Shown here: positions 1-12,900 of the stretch, piece after piece
Layout of the letters: every line of letters starts with the position of its first letter
Numbering within the stretch: the stretch's first letter is position 1
Origin: Acridotheres tristis
Lineage: Eukaryota > Chordata > Aves > Passeriformes > Sturnidae
NCBI GenBank assembly: GCA_037013685.1
Contig: CM072884.1
Coordinates: 5,952,001 to 6,016,000 of the forward strand
Length of the DNA: 64,000 nucleotides
Reading direction: 5' to 3'
The notes under the pieces: generated by a model
What the model saw: the letters and a program-made list of their open reading frames with translations, nothing else
Told to the model about the DNA's origin: nothing
The model's database searches: none
Made by a program: the position numbers and the translations under genes

Positions 1-3000
1 GTGAATCAGCACTTCCCCAAATTTGGCTTATTTTGTAAATGGCAAGCAGCATGGTTTCTGTCTGTGCACTACTGCCTTGAATAAGCACTTAGTAACTTTA
101 CCAAAGTAGCCTGGCAGACACAGTAAGTTTGATGCTCTGCTTCAGAAAAGAATGAAAAACTCATTGCTTAAATGTATGAGAGAAAAAAAAACCAATATTA
201 TATATCTGAACAATTATTTAATTAGTAATATTTGTGGCAAGTCAATCTTGTTCAAACAATTGGGCCATGACAATGGTGTTTTATTTAAATAAAGGTATTC
301 AACAACACTGTGACATTAAGCTTGATGATAGTACTTAAATACTTAGGATTGATAGAAGTGAATACTTGATACCATATCCACTTGGATACTCTAATATCTT
401 ATTTTTATACTCCTTTAAAACTGCTTTACAGTTGAGCAGGACCAGAAACAGCATATGGTCCCTTTGTGACCTGAGATCCTTCGATGGCTATTGTGTCATC
501 TTTAATCTCATTTGGTTTATTTTAAAATGGTGTTTCTTGTTGGAAAGAGTAGTAACAGCTTGTAACAAAAGATTGTAAAAACACTCTCCTGGATGAAAAA
601 CAAGAAAGTCAGTGTGGGGGAAAAGAAAGACTGATCAGTCAAATATTCCCTCCTGACACTCATATTACGTGAGTGCCTGAATTTGAGCACCAACCTGGCA
701 AGAAACCACTTAGGTTACTAATTCTGTGGGCACTGATTATGTGGTACTTTGTTAGATATCTCCATTGGACTTGTTTCAGCACCTCACCTGCAGGCTCCTT
801 CACCACAATTACTAAAACCAGTAATGGAATTAAAGTGTGGGAGCACATAACATGTGGCTTGGGGTTTTGGGAGGGTGAAAAACAAGCTGGAAGTACAACA
901 TCAAAGCTCCACAGTTCCCCCTGCTCCATTTCAAATGTTTTCAACCTTACCCTGCCTTTGTCACATAATGTGATCATTCTTACCTACTTTGTGCTTGGCC
1001 TTAAAACAGGCAGAGATAAATGTGAGCACATCAGCAGCCCCTGCTGAATTAAGTGGAGGACAGAGTGGACTGTCTTCCCAGTTCTGAGTGTGTGCCACTT
1101 CCGTGGAGACAGCACCAGCTAACAGCCACTCCCCTTTACATGGCTTTGCAGAATGGGTCACTGGTTTCTGAATTATGCATTAAGTCCCATACACACATGA
1201 ATGATAGGGTAGAAACAATATTTTCTTTGCAAATCAGTTCTGTTTTCTCCAGTAAATGCAAGCGATGAAGCTTAGTTTTACAACTTTCATCTTGCTTAAT
1301 TATTTTTGTCATGGCTCTTCTTCAGAGTAAACAATCTGTTCTATTTAGCATCTCCACTGCCTTACACTGTGCTCTCTCCAACTTACTCATGTTTTATCTC
1401 ACTTTTGCTGTTGAGAGATGGAAAAAAAAAAAAAGACAAAGAAAAGTCTTCTGCCTAAACCACATTATAAAGCAATGCTGAACTTTGAGAGAGTGCATGA
1501 CCTTTCCGTATAACTTTATCTCCTGCTTTCTCAGATTCTTTTGTTTAAACCCTTCATTGTTCTGTTCTGTCTGACTTAAATTATCTTGAATATGGCTTAA
1601 GAAATGTAGCACATCCGTAACTGTTGAAGGAGTTAAATGAGAGCTCTGGATGCTCAGCATTCCCAAATATATCTTCAGTCCTTTCTCTAACATTCATACC
1701 AGATATTGGATACCATAAAATTTTAGTCTATATAAAAATAACTAAGCAGTAGCATCAGGAAACGAAAATTTTACTTGCTTCTTGAAAATATACATCCCAC
1801 TCTCATGAATAGCAAACTTCTCTTCCTTGGGAGGTTCTGGTAATGATCTCTACATATATGTTTTTTTATCTCTTCCTCTAGACTGCCTCACCTGCTTTCT
1901 AGTCGTTGCTATTTTTAATACAATGGAACCCTCCCTCCCAAACTTCCTTTGAAACCTTCTGGAGCCCTCTCCACACAACAAGCACATATCCTGCCCACAC
2001 CAGATTTCAAAGTTTTTATGCAGAGTAGACAAGCCACCCTGTGGATTTTCTACATGAGATTTTACAGAGAAATAAATTAGGTTATATTTCATTTGTAAAC
2101 TGTATTTGAACATAAGCCTCCAGATGGTAAAGGTCAGGATTGTACATTAACCCTTTGAACTGGATATCCCCTTTGAAAGACGAAAGTTTGGCACTAAATG
2201 GGCTTACAAGTTTATGAATTATTTTGCATTTAAATAATGGATTTCTTATTTTCATCCATCATTAACCTAATTGATCTCATTTAAACATGCAAATTGTAGC
2301 AGTGAACTTTCCTGTTCACAGATATCATCCATTACTGTTTACAGTAACTATCCTTTAAGTTTCATTTGTTTCAAGTATTCACCCATATGAGAAGCTTAAA
2401 AAAATATAACTGTACTAATTAACACAGTGCTTACATAATTACTGAGCTATATAATTAACCTCTTACTTAATTTTTATTCGATATGAAGAGTATGAAGAGA
2501 TGTGGAGTACTGAAACTGTAGCTTTTAAATTGCATTCCTATTATTACTCTTTTTATCTGCATCTTACACTAATAAGTATAGAAACATCCCTCCTTTAAGG
2601 GAGATAGAATGGAAACAAAGTATTGTACTGAGATACATTTATTTTCCATATTAACATTTACAGGGTGAATTCAGGAACAATAAACAAAACCCAAACTTGT
2701 TTGGGTTGGTTGAGTATCACAACATGGGTGAGTCTTGTGTAAAAAGGATAAAATTATGTAAGAGAGAGAGTCAGCTGGAAGACACTGGAATTCTCTCCTT
2801 CTCAAGGTCTCAGCAATCCACAGAACATCTCCAATGAAAGAGAAAACAGGAGCAGCACTCAGACAGTTGATCTCTACAAGCTGGGAGCATCAGTCAGAGA
2901 GTCATTTATGAAAACATCCAGATTTTCCTCATGAGCTTCTACAAGACCTGAACAGCTCTCAGGTTTTCACTGAACTTAAGAACATCCCTGCTTGCTTAGG

Positions 3001-6000
3001 CTTACAGAAGTTGCCTGTGATCAGAGGCAGAGGCTCTGTGAGAGACCAAGGTCCTGTCTGCACATCAGACAGAAAATCCAGCCCCCTCTTGCTCCTTAAG
3101 CTGGAACAAAAGGTGGCTTCAATCAATACGACCAAGATTCAAATATTGGCGTCCTTCCACGAGTTCCAAAGGTCTCTGAGGCATCACAGTTCCAAACCAC
3201 TCAAATTATACCATGATAAAATGGTTATAGGAAGACAGCAAACTGTGCTAGTTTAGAATAGAGAACTACAAAGCCTTGGATGTGCAAATCTCAGGTGAGT
3301 TGTTTTTTTTTTTTTGTGACTCTAGGGAATTATGCCCCTGGAAAATCCAGGTCTTTTCACCGTATCAGAAGTTACAGGAGAATTGTGTGGTTAAACTCAT
3401 TGATTGAAGTTATCATTACACAAGCATTTTCTCTCTTGGCAACATCAAGTTTCAATTCTCACAAGAATTGCAACTATTTTCACTCTTGACTCCACACATA
3501 GGCTATTTGTTTGAATTCATCTAGTATTTTGAAAAAAAAGAAAAATCAAAGAAAAATTGGAAGGCTATGCTATGACACCTTATTATCCTAGTTAACAAAG
3601 CATTTTCTGACTCTGGGTATGTATACCTCTTGGCAGATTGTCCATACAAAGATTGTGGCAGTGTGTAATCACACCAAATGTTACCAGATTTTACTTCTAG
3701 CCAGTGTGTCTGTCAGGGTGTCACACAGCGTAATGAAAAGATGGTCACAAGCAAACAAGAATGACCAACAACTCTGTTGACAGATCAGAAACCAAAGAGA
3801 TCAGCATCAGTGAAGGAAATTTCTTTTAACTCTCATATTTTCTTTGCTTCAGAAAAGTGTATTCTCTGCCTAGAGGGTAAAAGCTACTTCCAAAAAAAGG
3901 GAGATGTGCCCTTGTTCCTAAAGCATAGGTGCCACTTAACTAAACAACTTCAAAGCAAATGCAAAAAGGAGATATGACAAAGTGCAAAAGCAAAGATGTT
4001 TTTTAAGCACAAAATTGGGGGAAACAAGTAAGTAAAATGGAAGGAGCACATTAAGAGAAAATTAGAATCAGCTTCAAAAAAGCAAATGGCCACACAGCTT
4101 AAAGAAAATAAATGTGTGACACATATTTTACTCATTTACAGTACAGAAGGGCCATACGTAGGCAGCAGGGAAAATTTTTCCTTTCTTCTCCTGCTTTATC
4201 AGAGCTAAGAATTCTCCCATTTTGTATGCTTTTGCATAGGCACACATCTGCCCTTTCCGAGCTACAACAAGTCAGCAAGTCTAGGTAGAGACAGACACCT
4301 TGAAGAGCCACTAACATATTTAACATGTGACTAATTCATTAGAATTGAACATTAAGGCTTAAAGAAGACAGGGTTTTTGTCTCTATATACTGTTCTGATC
4401 GGCAACTCTGAGTCTTTTAGATGTTCATCACAGACAGAGTCTAGCACCAAATGCATGACCCTTTTCTTGCCTTTTTCTTTAGAATGCCTAATTTCATGAA
4501 GTGCCATATGAAGGTTTAGTACATTATATACTATATTTAATATATTTTTATATGTTCACACACATTTTTAGTAATTTTTGTTCAGAACGTGTATGTTAGA
4601 AACTCTGTTCCAACAAAAACCTGAAAGCAGCCAAGCAGAAAAAACGAGCTAAACCCTCCTAGCGAGCATCAGAGAACGTAGCTCTTTGATGAAATTACTC
4701 TGCTTACACCAGCAGAAATTCTGGACCCATCTGGTGATCAGGGAAGCCTCCATTTGTTGGTACATGAGGAGTGAGAGGGGCACAGTGTTGTCAGACACAC
4801 GTGCACACACAGACACCCTGTGTTCTACACGGCGTGGCTGATCCGACCTGCAGCCTGCTGCTCTCTCAGGGCTTTGTTTGCTTAATGCAAAATCAATACC
4901 TTCATTTCCAGGACAATGATTCCAACATTCTCATGGAATAGCTGCCTAATTCTAAAGTCAAGTCCAGATGTTCATTGCAAAAGAGTCTAATAACAGCCCA
5001 CAAAAGAAGAAGCGTGCATATCAAACAAACATGTTGGAATAGCCTGTGGAAGCGAGTTAGCTGACAGCTATAGATTTGTCAGGTTGACAATTCACTGCAC
5101 ATCTGTGTCTGCCTATACAGGATTTACTCAAAATTGCCTCTCCAGACACTTCTTTACATAACACATATTTAGCTTATTAGTGCTGTCATTTGGGAGTGTG
5201 GTCAGCTTTTGAGCAAAATCTCACTGAGTCCATTAGCACGGATCCCAATTGCAGCTGCCATTTTAGAAGCACAATGATTAGGTTTGAAGTTCAAATGATT
5301 TGATTTCACTTTAAGGCTTCAAAAGCAGGCTCTGGGATAGATTTACACAATTAATTTTTACTGAGGTCTGCTGGGTAATTTACTGTATTCAGACAATCTT
5401 CACTAAGGTAAGGTAATTTCCACTGGGTAATTTTATGGCACTCCATTCAGCATGAAGCATGTTGGCTGATTTCTGCTCAGGTAAGACCTGGAAGGAAGAG
5501 AAGATGCTGCTTTTGGGAGTCACAAGATGTCTGCAACACTGAGGAGGAATAAGAAGAATTCACTGACTTTCCAGATGTGGACCAGGAGTTGTACATGCCC
5601 TCAAAATGTCTTTTCAGGAGCGCGCATAAGGATTTACACAATCCCTTGAACATTGTACTGAGAAGCTTTCAAAATTGAAGCACTGTACCCATGATTCTTT
5701 AATACAGGAACAAAGAAAGCATTCTTTGTTTAGTCTGAACACAGAAGTAAACAATGACATTAAATATCCCTTTGAGATTTGTATTTATCACTTATAAGAA
5801 GCACTTCCTAATAATCAGTGGCAGCTAGGCTGACAAGCAAACTTCAGAGCAAAGCCAGAGGGGATACAAGTCTATTTTAGGTTTGCTATTGACAGTAGGG
5901 GTCAGAGGAAAATAAACTCAGCAAGCAGTGTCATGCTACCACAAACCTCTGCTGGCCAAGCAGAAACTAAATTACAGACAAACCTTTCAGCACAGCAGAA

Positions 6001-9000
6001 AGACTTGGGCAATTGGGCTGCCCTGCAGTGCACAGAGCACAACATACAGATGAAGGATTAAGCACAAGTGAGACATGACATAAATTACAGAAAAATAAAT
6101 CAAAAGATTGGAGAAGCTAATTATCCCGTAGCCTGAAATGGGGGTATGTTATGCTCTCCCCTATTATTTTAATATTTCTAGTTTGCAAAGTTAATCTGTG
6201 AAGCCTGTAAAACAAGGATTGACCACAGCCTCCCTCAAAATAATAATAATCTAGGTAATCTCAACTATCTGACTGAACAATAAGAAGGAAAGAAAAGAGC
6301 AGCAAAAGGACTTAGGCACTATTTCTATCACATACACATAAATACAAATAATAGAAAATAGAAAATAAAAATATTTTGAGTGCAAAAGTTTAGTCCTCAG
6401 CTTCATTTCATACACTGTAGCACTACTGGGAAAGCTTGTTTGATTTCTATATCACAATAATAAAACATAAGATTTTTGTAAGGGGAAGAGGAGGGAATAA
6501 ACATATCCTATACCTGATGGCTTTCATTTTGCTAAGTTTACTTCCTACTAAAGTTGATGATAAAAGCAGCTGTGCGGACTCATAAGCACTTCTATCTACA
6601 TCTCTCCATGGACTAATTACAAATATCTGTTTCATACAGTCCTGGTATCTAAGGCAGATTTAATTTTATTGTATCTTTCACTAGGCATATATCAACACCT
6701 GTCATTTCGTTCCATTATTTTGCTTTCCTTTTTCTCTACCTATCATCCACTGGATGCAAACACTGTAATTCCTACTGTTCTCTTCTAATTTTTTTTGCTG
6801 TTTGGTTGGTTTGTTTGTTTTCATGAAGCCACAAATACTTTGTCCATTGTCAGGGGCAAGTTGCTCGAAACAAAGAAGGCTTTTCAAGTTTCAAGCATAA
6901 TTATAGGGGACAGAAATGCCCAGACAAGTTATTCTAACTTATTCTTATTGCCCTTTTCTTCCAACTAGTGATCATACACTGATAATTCACGAGGAGCATC
7001 GATGTGCCACAGATAAAACATTTCAGATTTTAAGAAGGTGTTTAAAACTCAAGTGCAGCTCTGGTGAGTGATGCCTCATCTTTGTACATTCATTCTCTGC
7101 CAAACTGATGCTCACTCATGCTGTTCTTTTGACCATTTTAAGAGACTTGCTTATCATTCTCTCACAGTTGTCTGTTAATTTTATAGATCTCTGGGATATT
7201 AGGAGTGCGTGACAATGCCACACTAACTTGGTTGGAGCCTACATGTTGTCAGATTAACAAATTCTCCTGACTTTGAGGTCCCATAATTCATCAATTTTGC
7301 CAGCACTATTTTTGCCCTGCTGCAAGGTGGCATTGAGGATGTAAGTTGGATCAGCTTCCACAGGGTCTTGTGACCATGATTCTTATTAATACAAAGAGGA
7401 TGTCTTTTATATGTTTGAAATCTTATGGATTGATGGAAAAAAAAAGGCAGCTTCCAGTGACTGCAGTAATATCCACAACAATGGTGAGCAACACAAGGAG
7501 AATAAAATCAAGGAGTCCAGTTCCAGTGTAATGTACTCCATTTGGAGTATTTGGGATTATTCCAGTGAATCATTTCACTCCTTTTTCCTTCAAGGCTTTC
7601 TGATGAACCATATCATCATTCCTTGAATCTTCTTTTAAAAAGTTTCCTTTCAAAATTTGACCAGCATTAAGATTTCTGAGTATGCTGACCATGGAAATGT
7701 AGGTAGCAAGAACAAGGGCAACAAAAGACTGTTCTTAGTCTTCCTGTCCATAGATAATAGAATACCTCTTTCTCCATAGCTTTAAATGGTACTTCCACTC
7801 TCTGCCCTAAACATCAGCTTCTTTTGGCACATTTATCACTTCTCTTTCCATGTATAACGACTCTGTACCAGTGTTGGAGAGTATTAAATTGATTGGTGGA
7901 AAATTAATGGAGCAAGCATGAATGAGAGAGAACAATTACTTCTGCATTATGGCTTTTGATAATCTGGCAGTCTGAGGGGCACTAACATAAAGCACAGCAG
8001 TAAAGGAAATGCCCAGTGCAGTCTGACCTTGTTAGAGAACTTCAGTGAGGCCAGAGAAGAGGCAGAAGGGTCTTGTTCAAAACTTGGAGAAACAAGAATA
8101 GAGGAAGATGCACCTCACTGCTATTTAGCAAGGTAGTGCCTTGCTACAAGGGTGCAAACTGGAAGGAAACAGCAAATATTCAGGAAGTTCTGTATACAAG
8201 AAGCCACAAAAAGGTTTTTTTGCCTTATGATACTCATGCAAACCAGAGCCCTGCCTTTACTTTCAATCCCATTACATTACATTGCAGCCATTTTAGAGCT
8301 TTTTTAGCTGTCCAATTTCTGTATCTACTGTTCCATTCAATTTGGTTCCTCTCCTGTGGTGCCAACATCTTGAGCAAGGCACTGAAGAAAGAGCAAAGCA
8401 TTTGGAAGTGAAGGCACAGACAAGTTCAGTGGTTGATTACTGTGCAATTTAGTATGCAAGGAAAGAAAGTTGTTAGGGATTCATATCTCCAGATGCATTT
8501 GAATATATTAGGAGAGCTGTTTAATAGCCATTTTGTAAAGAAAGGCCCTGATCTCCCTCAGTAAAATGATGGCTAGAATGTTTAGGAAACATTTTTATCA
8601 CATATGCTAATCCACATTCTCTTCACTTTCAGACTTTTTTGCAGATGGCATTTTTAGCAAAGTTGTCAGCTTCTGTGCACAGAGTGCTTTTGCTTTTCCT
8701 GCGTTTTACATGTGCTACAAGTCTTAGATGCTTAGAGAAATACCCCTGTTTAGAAACAAGTTACATATGGCAGCAGTCCTTGACATGGTTTCTCAACAAT
8801 TTTTGCAGTCACTGATTGCTTGCCTGCTTCAGGGATAACTTTGTCTGGCTTACAGCAGGTTGATGGCACTGGTCTAGAAAGAGATTCATGAAAGGTCTTT
8901 CCCCTTCCCCTGGTCTGACATTTTGCAGATGACTGTCGTTGTTGTCTAGGCAATGAGATGTAAAAGTGTCCTCCAGAAAATCAAAGAGCTGGACCCTGGA

Positions 9001-9752
9001 AAATGGTGGATATAACACAAGGGAATCTCTTGTGTGTCTCACAGTTTCTAAGTGACAAAAACCCACTGACTCAAAGGACAACCTGACTTCAGAGTAGGGT
9101 ACACAGATAGAAAACCAGATTCATTCAACTTTGTAGCAATGCATCGTGGTAAACATCATGTCCAGAAATGCTATTTGAAAGAAAAAAAATAGCCAATATA
9201 TAAAAATGCAAAACAATTGAAGTTTGGATTAGTTAGACTAACAACTTGCATAGGCCAGGCCTAAAAATAAATCCTACAGAGCTTTTCTCCCTGAGTTTGT
9301 GCTATTAACAAGACTACTGAGTTTCATTAGCAGGATTCAGCATTATTGATGCAATCTGCTGTAAACTCTGCTTATTTATAACCTTGTTTTAAGTTTCTAG
9401 AAACTTTCAAGGAAAACTGTGAATTAGAATGCTCTTCATATTTAATAACACATTTACATAGCTTCAATGATAACCAAAAAAGACAAATGCATTTTCTCTC
9501 CACTACTTCTCAAAGAAAACCAAGAACTTAATTCCGCAGTGCTCTCAATGGTAAAGTTTCCATTAAACTTTTCTGAGTCACTCCTGTGAAATTAAAATAA
9601 AAACCACACCCAATCAACCAAACACAAACCACAGAAATCAGCTAAAAGAAAGGTGTTATCTATCTGCACAATACCAGAGAATTTTGCTCCAACAGACACT
9701 CTGAAACAAAACAAAACTAAAAAAGCAAGCATGTATAATGTGTATTACTTAC
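1..9752 (-). other. CADM2: Intron downstream of the last visible CADM2 exon
   Basis: This stretch begins with the GTAAGT donor at 9752 and runs off the left edge. I found no further exon of the family: no third Ig domain, transmembrane or cytoplasmic segment in any frame. It holds AT-rich unique-looking sequence with short homopolymers (T13 at 3303-3315). Around 4790-4870 there is a short CA-rich stretch. No recognisable CR1 or LTR was seen. Open frames here are short and lack domains. Confidence 0.75.
9261..9381. promoter_or_regulatory. Two MEF2-type consensus matches about 400 bases past an exon
   Basis: CTAAAAATAA at 9261-9270 and TTATTTATAA at 9372-9381 both satisfy YTAWWWWTAR. Such matches occur by chance in AT-rich DNA roughly every couple of kilobases, so two in 121 bases is only mildly unusual. 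A role as an intronic neuronal enhancer is speculation. Confidence 0.2.
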
Positions 9753-9923
9753 AGTGTATTTCTAGAACCTGCATTGCTATCTGAGGTGTAGAGTTTAGGG
9801 ACTCATGATCTACTCTGCAACTTACAACTGCACCATCATCACTGCGATCTGCTAGGAAATCCAGTGTGCTGCTGACTGTGAATGTTTTACGAACTGCATC
9901 TTCTTCTTTTAAGTATTTAACAT
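9753..9923 (-). CDS. CADM2: CADM2 coding exon: second half of the first Ig C2-type domain
   Basis: This 171-base exon (57 codons, phase 1-1) follows a strong pyrimidine tract ending in TTTCAG (AG at 9925-9924) and ends at a consensus GTAAGT donor at 9752. The peptide runs from DVKYLKEED through TFTVSSTLDF to QVLEIH and then into a split tyrosine codon. It contains the second disulfide cysteine (S-C-R-V-D-H-E) paired with the one in the exon at 15713-15850, and an N-S-T glycosylation sequon in ESLNSTPQ. Family recognition is clear, but several positions (L-A after TLDF, A-V-V-S before the cysteine, S-T, Q-I) differ from the sequence I remember for mammalian CADM2. The reading frame is intact with no stop. 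The next exon, for the last Ig domain, is not in the remaining 9.7 kb as far as I can see. Confidence 0.95.
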
Positions 9924-12900
9924 CTGAAAGAAAGAATAAACAGTTAGTTATCTTTGAAAAAATTTTGGAAAAAAGTAGTCCAGCATTAGCTAAATTTTCT
10001 GTCACGGTTGTTGGGAAAAACCACATCTTGCACATCTGCATTGGTCTCTTTAATGTGAAAGTAATTAGACTGCAGTTATTCCTCAATTTGCTCTCATTGA
10101 CAGAATAGGAGATACATATTGAAAGAGAAAATTTTAAAACTTGTTCCATGATACTGCATTCAAACAGAAATTCCATTCATTATTACCTCTTGAATGTTTA
10201 GGTCCATATTTGATACAATTTTTCTCTGTAGGTCATCAGAAAAAGATTGTGATCTTGTCCCACCCTCATTACCTTACGTATTTACAGTGTCACTAAGGAT
10301 TAAGTTTTCCAACTTCATTCTAATAGCCTCTCACAGTAATGCAATATATAGATATTACTGAAGTCATGTGCACATTGTCAGATTAATCCCGTGCTTACTT
10401 TATTCATTGGTTATTCTGTTGTTTGGTTAGAATTTTTCTAATTTACTAATAAAACTAAACCCAGGTATGGTCATAAGTGGTAATAAACAACTGTAAATAG
10501 AGTATGTCATAGTATTTAATATAATATACAGATGAGTCCCAAGAAGACCACTGTTTTATATCATTCAAAATTGACCTGATACTTTTGTACAGATCCAGTT
10601 AAAAATTAGAGATTTTTCAGCACAGACATTGCAGTGGAGGGAGCTTTCAGCTACACTTAGGAAGCCTCAGCTCAGCTCAAGGTTAAGATCCACATTCAGA
10701 ACATTTTGCTGTAAGAAACCCATGCTAGATCAGAAATGAAGATCCAAAAGACTGAGCATTTGTGTTAAAATGTTTGAATGTATTAACTGGAACCTAGTAT
10801 CTTCCTACACATTCTTTAGAATTGTTTTACTTGGTTTCCAAGTACTTGTGATACCTATTGATTTTAGTTTATTTCAGAAAAATGGTAAGCTTGTTATATT
10901 GATTTATTGCAATGAATGCTTGAAAAGACATCTATAAATACTTAAACATATATATTAAATTACACTGAGATTTCATATGTCCTCTGTGCCCTAAAAAAGT
11001 GAGAGGTTTCAGTTTTACAAATTATACTAAACCCCATTAGAGAATAGAATGACCTAAATAAAATTTCCATGAAATATCAATTTTAGAAAGCAAATCTTCA
11101 ATGGCTTAAGCTACATCTTTTTAGATTAAAAATACCTCTGACATCAGAGAGGTGGTCTTTATCATTGTCTCCAGACAGATAAGGACACCATGTAGTTTTA
11201 CAGTTTCCATTTTTCCCTATAAAATAATTATTTCTTGCATAGAAGAATTTTTCTGCCTGTTTGCTGCTAAGCTTTCAAAGATTTCAGTTTCTGCCATGGT
11301 CACTATTAATATTTAGGGATTAGTAGGTGAGAGAAATATTGACCAGAGCTAAAGTAAAGTTATTATAATCAAACAACAAATGTCTTCACTAATATTTAAA
11401 GCAAACACATGTGGTTTTGTTCCCAGAGTTAGGTTTCCAAATTTAATAATAAGCACCTATATAGGTAACATTCTGCTTATAAGTAATGTGCACATCCCTT
11501 TGCTTACTGACTTCAGGTGGGGGTCAGAAGACTCCTGAAAACATCAACAACTTTAATTTTATTGAGGGGTTGTGCATTCTTAATCCTTTAGAAAAACAAA
11601 AGCAGTTGATTTCCTAAATTGATGTTTAGATATCTCTCTCTATGTATCTATTGTGTGAAAGAGTTCAACCCTTAGAATTAACTTCCTCAGCAAAAAGGGC
11701 AGTGATAAGATTCTACAAAGTGTTGGCATCCTCACCAACAGAAATTTTTAGCTTGTCCTCATTATCAGCTGTATTTTCTTAGATGTTTCTTTATGGCAAA
11801 ATGAAGGTGTGATTGTAATATGAGATAACTGAGTGCAAACCCAGCCTGATGTAAGAATGGTGGTGATCAGGTACTGGGTACACACCATCACTCAGGATAT
11901 TTTACAGAATTTTAAAATATGTCAGTTGTAGCCTACTGTTTCATTTGTTTTCTTGCTGCTCCTCTCTCTCCTAAATATTCCCTTGAAGAAAAGGTTGAAA
12001 AGAAATCCATTACACAAGCATTTGTGTGATGGAACAGGCTGGAGGGATACACCTTCATAGAGGAGGACCCAGGGGTTGTAGGACATGTTGAACATTAATC
12101 AACAGCATGCTCTTACAGGGCTGAAAGCTAAAATCCACTGCCTTACATCAGTAAAATCACAGCCAGAAAGTCAAGGGAGGTGATCCTTTTCTCTTTGGCA
12201 CAGGCATGGCTACACTGAGAGTATCAGGGCCAGTTTTGGGCTCTCTGAAGTAAAAATGTAAAATAAACCTGTTGAAAAACATTGTGGTCAGTGGAGCTGT
12301 ACAAGAACATCTTAAGAAAGTTGATATCATCTAACCCGAGGAAGAGAAGAGTAAAACCAGATGAAATTTTTGCCTTAAAGTACATAAATTATGGGCATAG
12401 AGAAAAAAAGCCAGAATCCCCTCAGAGGTTTACAGCAAAAGTCACTGGGCATCAATCACAAGTTACACCAAGACAAATTTGGGTCATGTATCATGAAATA
12501 TCTACAAATAATGAAAACACAACACAGGAGGGCTTTAGAATGCTGAAGAACCTAGTCCAGACAGGAATATTGCTATGGAATCTCTGGCCTGGGAGACTTT
12601 TCAAACCTGAATTGGAGAAGACCTTTAGCCACTTGATTTAACCTTGGAACAGATGTTGGGCCAAATGAAACCTGGGGATCAGCTGTAGGCTCACTTCCTG
12701 TCACACAGGTACACATACAGATATGCCTGGATCAACTAATACAGGTTTGTATCTCATAAGTGTGCATGTTTGATAGGGAAAATAATAAATGGAAATGATG
12801 GAATGTCCAACATCCATTGCTCATTGAAATCTATTTATTGAAGCACCTACCTGTAACACACAGAAATACTCATCCTTTGAAAATACAGCTTTTCTTGTTT

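Noticed and set aside
12282..12641. 119-codon open frame on the plus strand
   Set aside because: It lies inside a stretch with CR1 landmarks on both sides and has no domain, so it is taken as chance within a decayed repeat.
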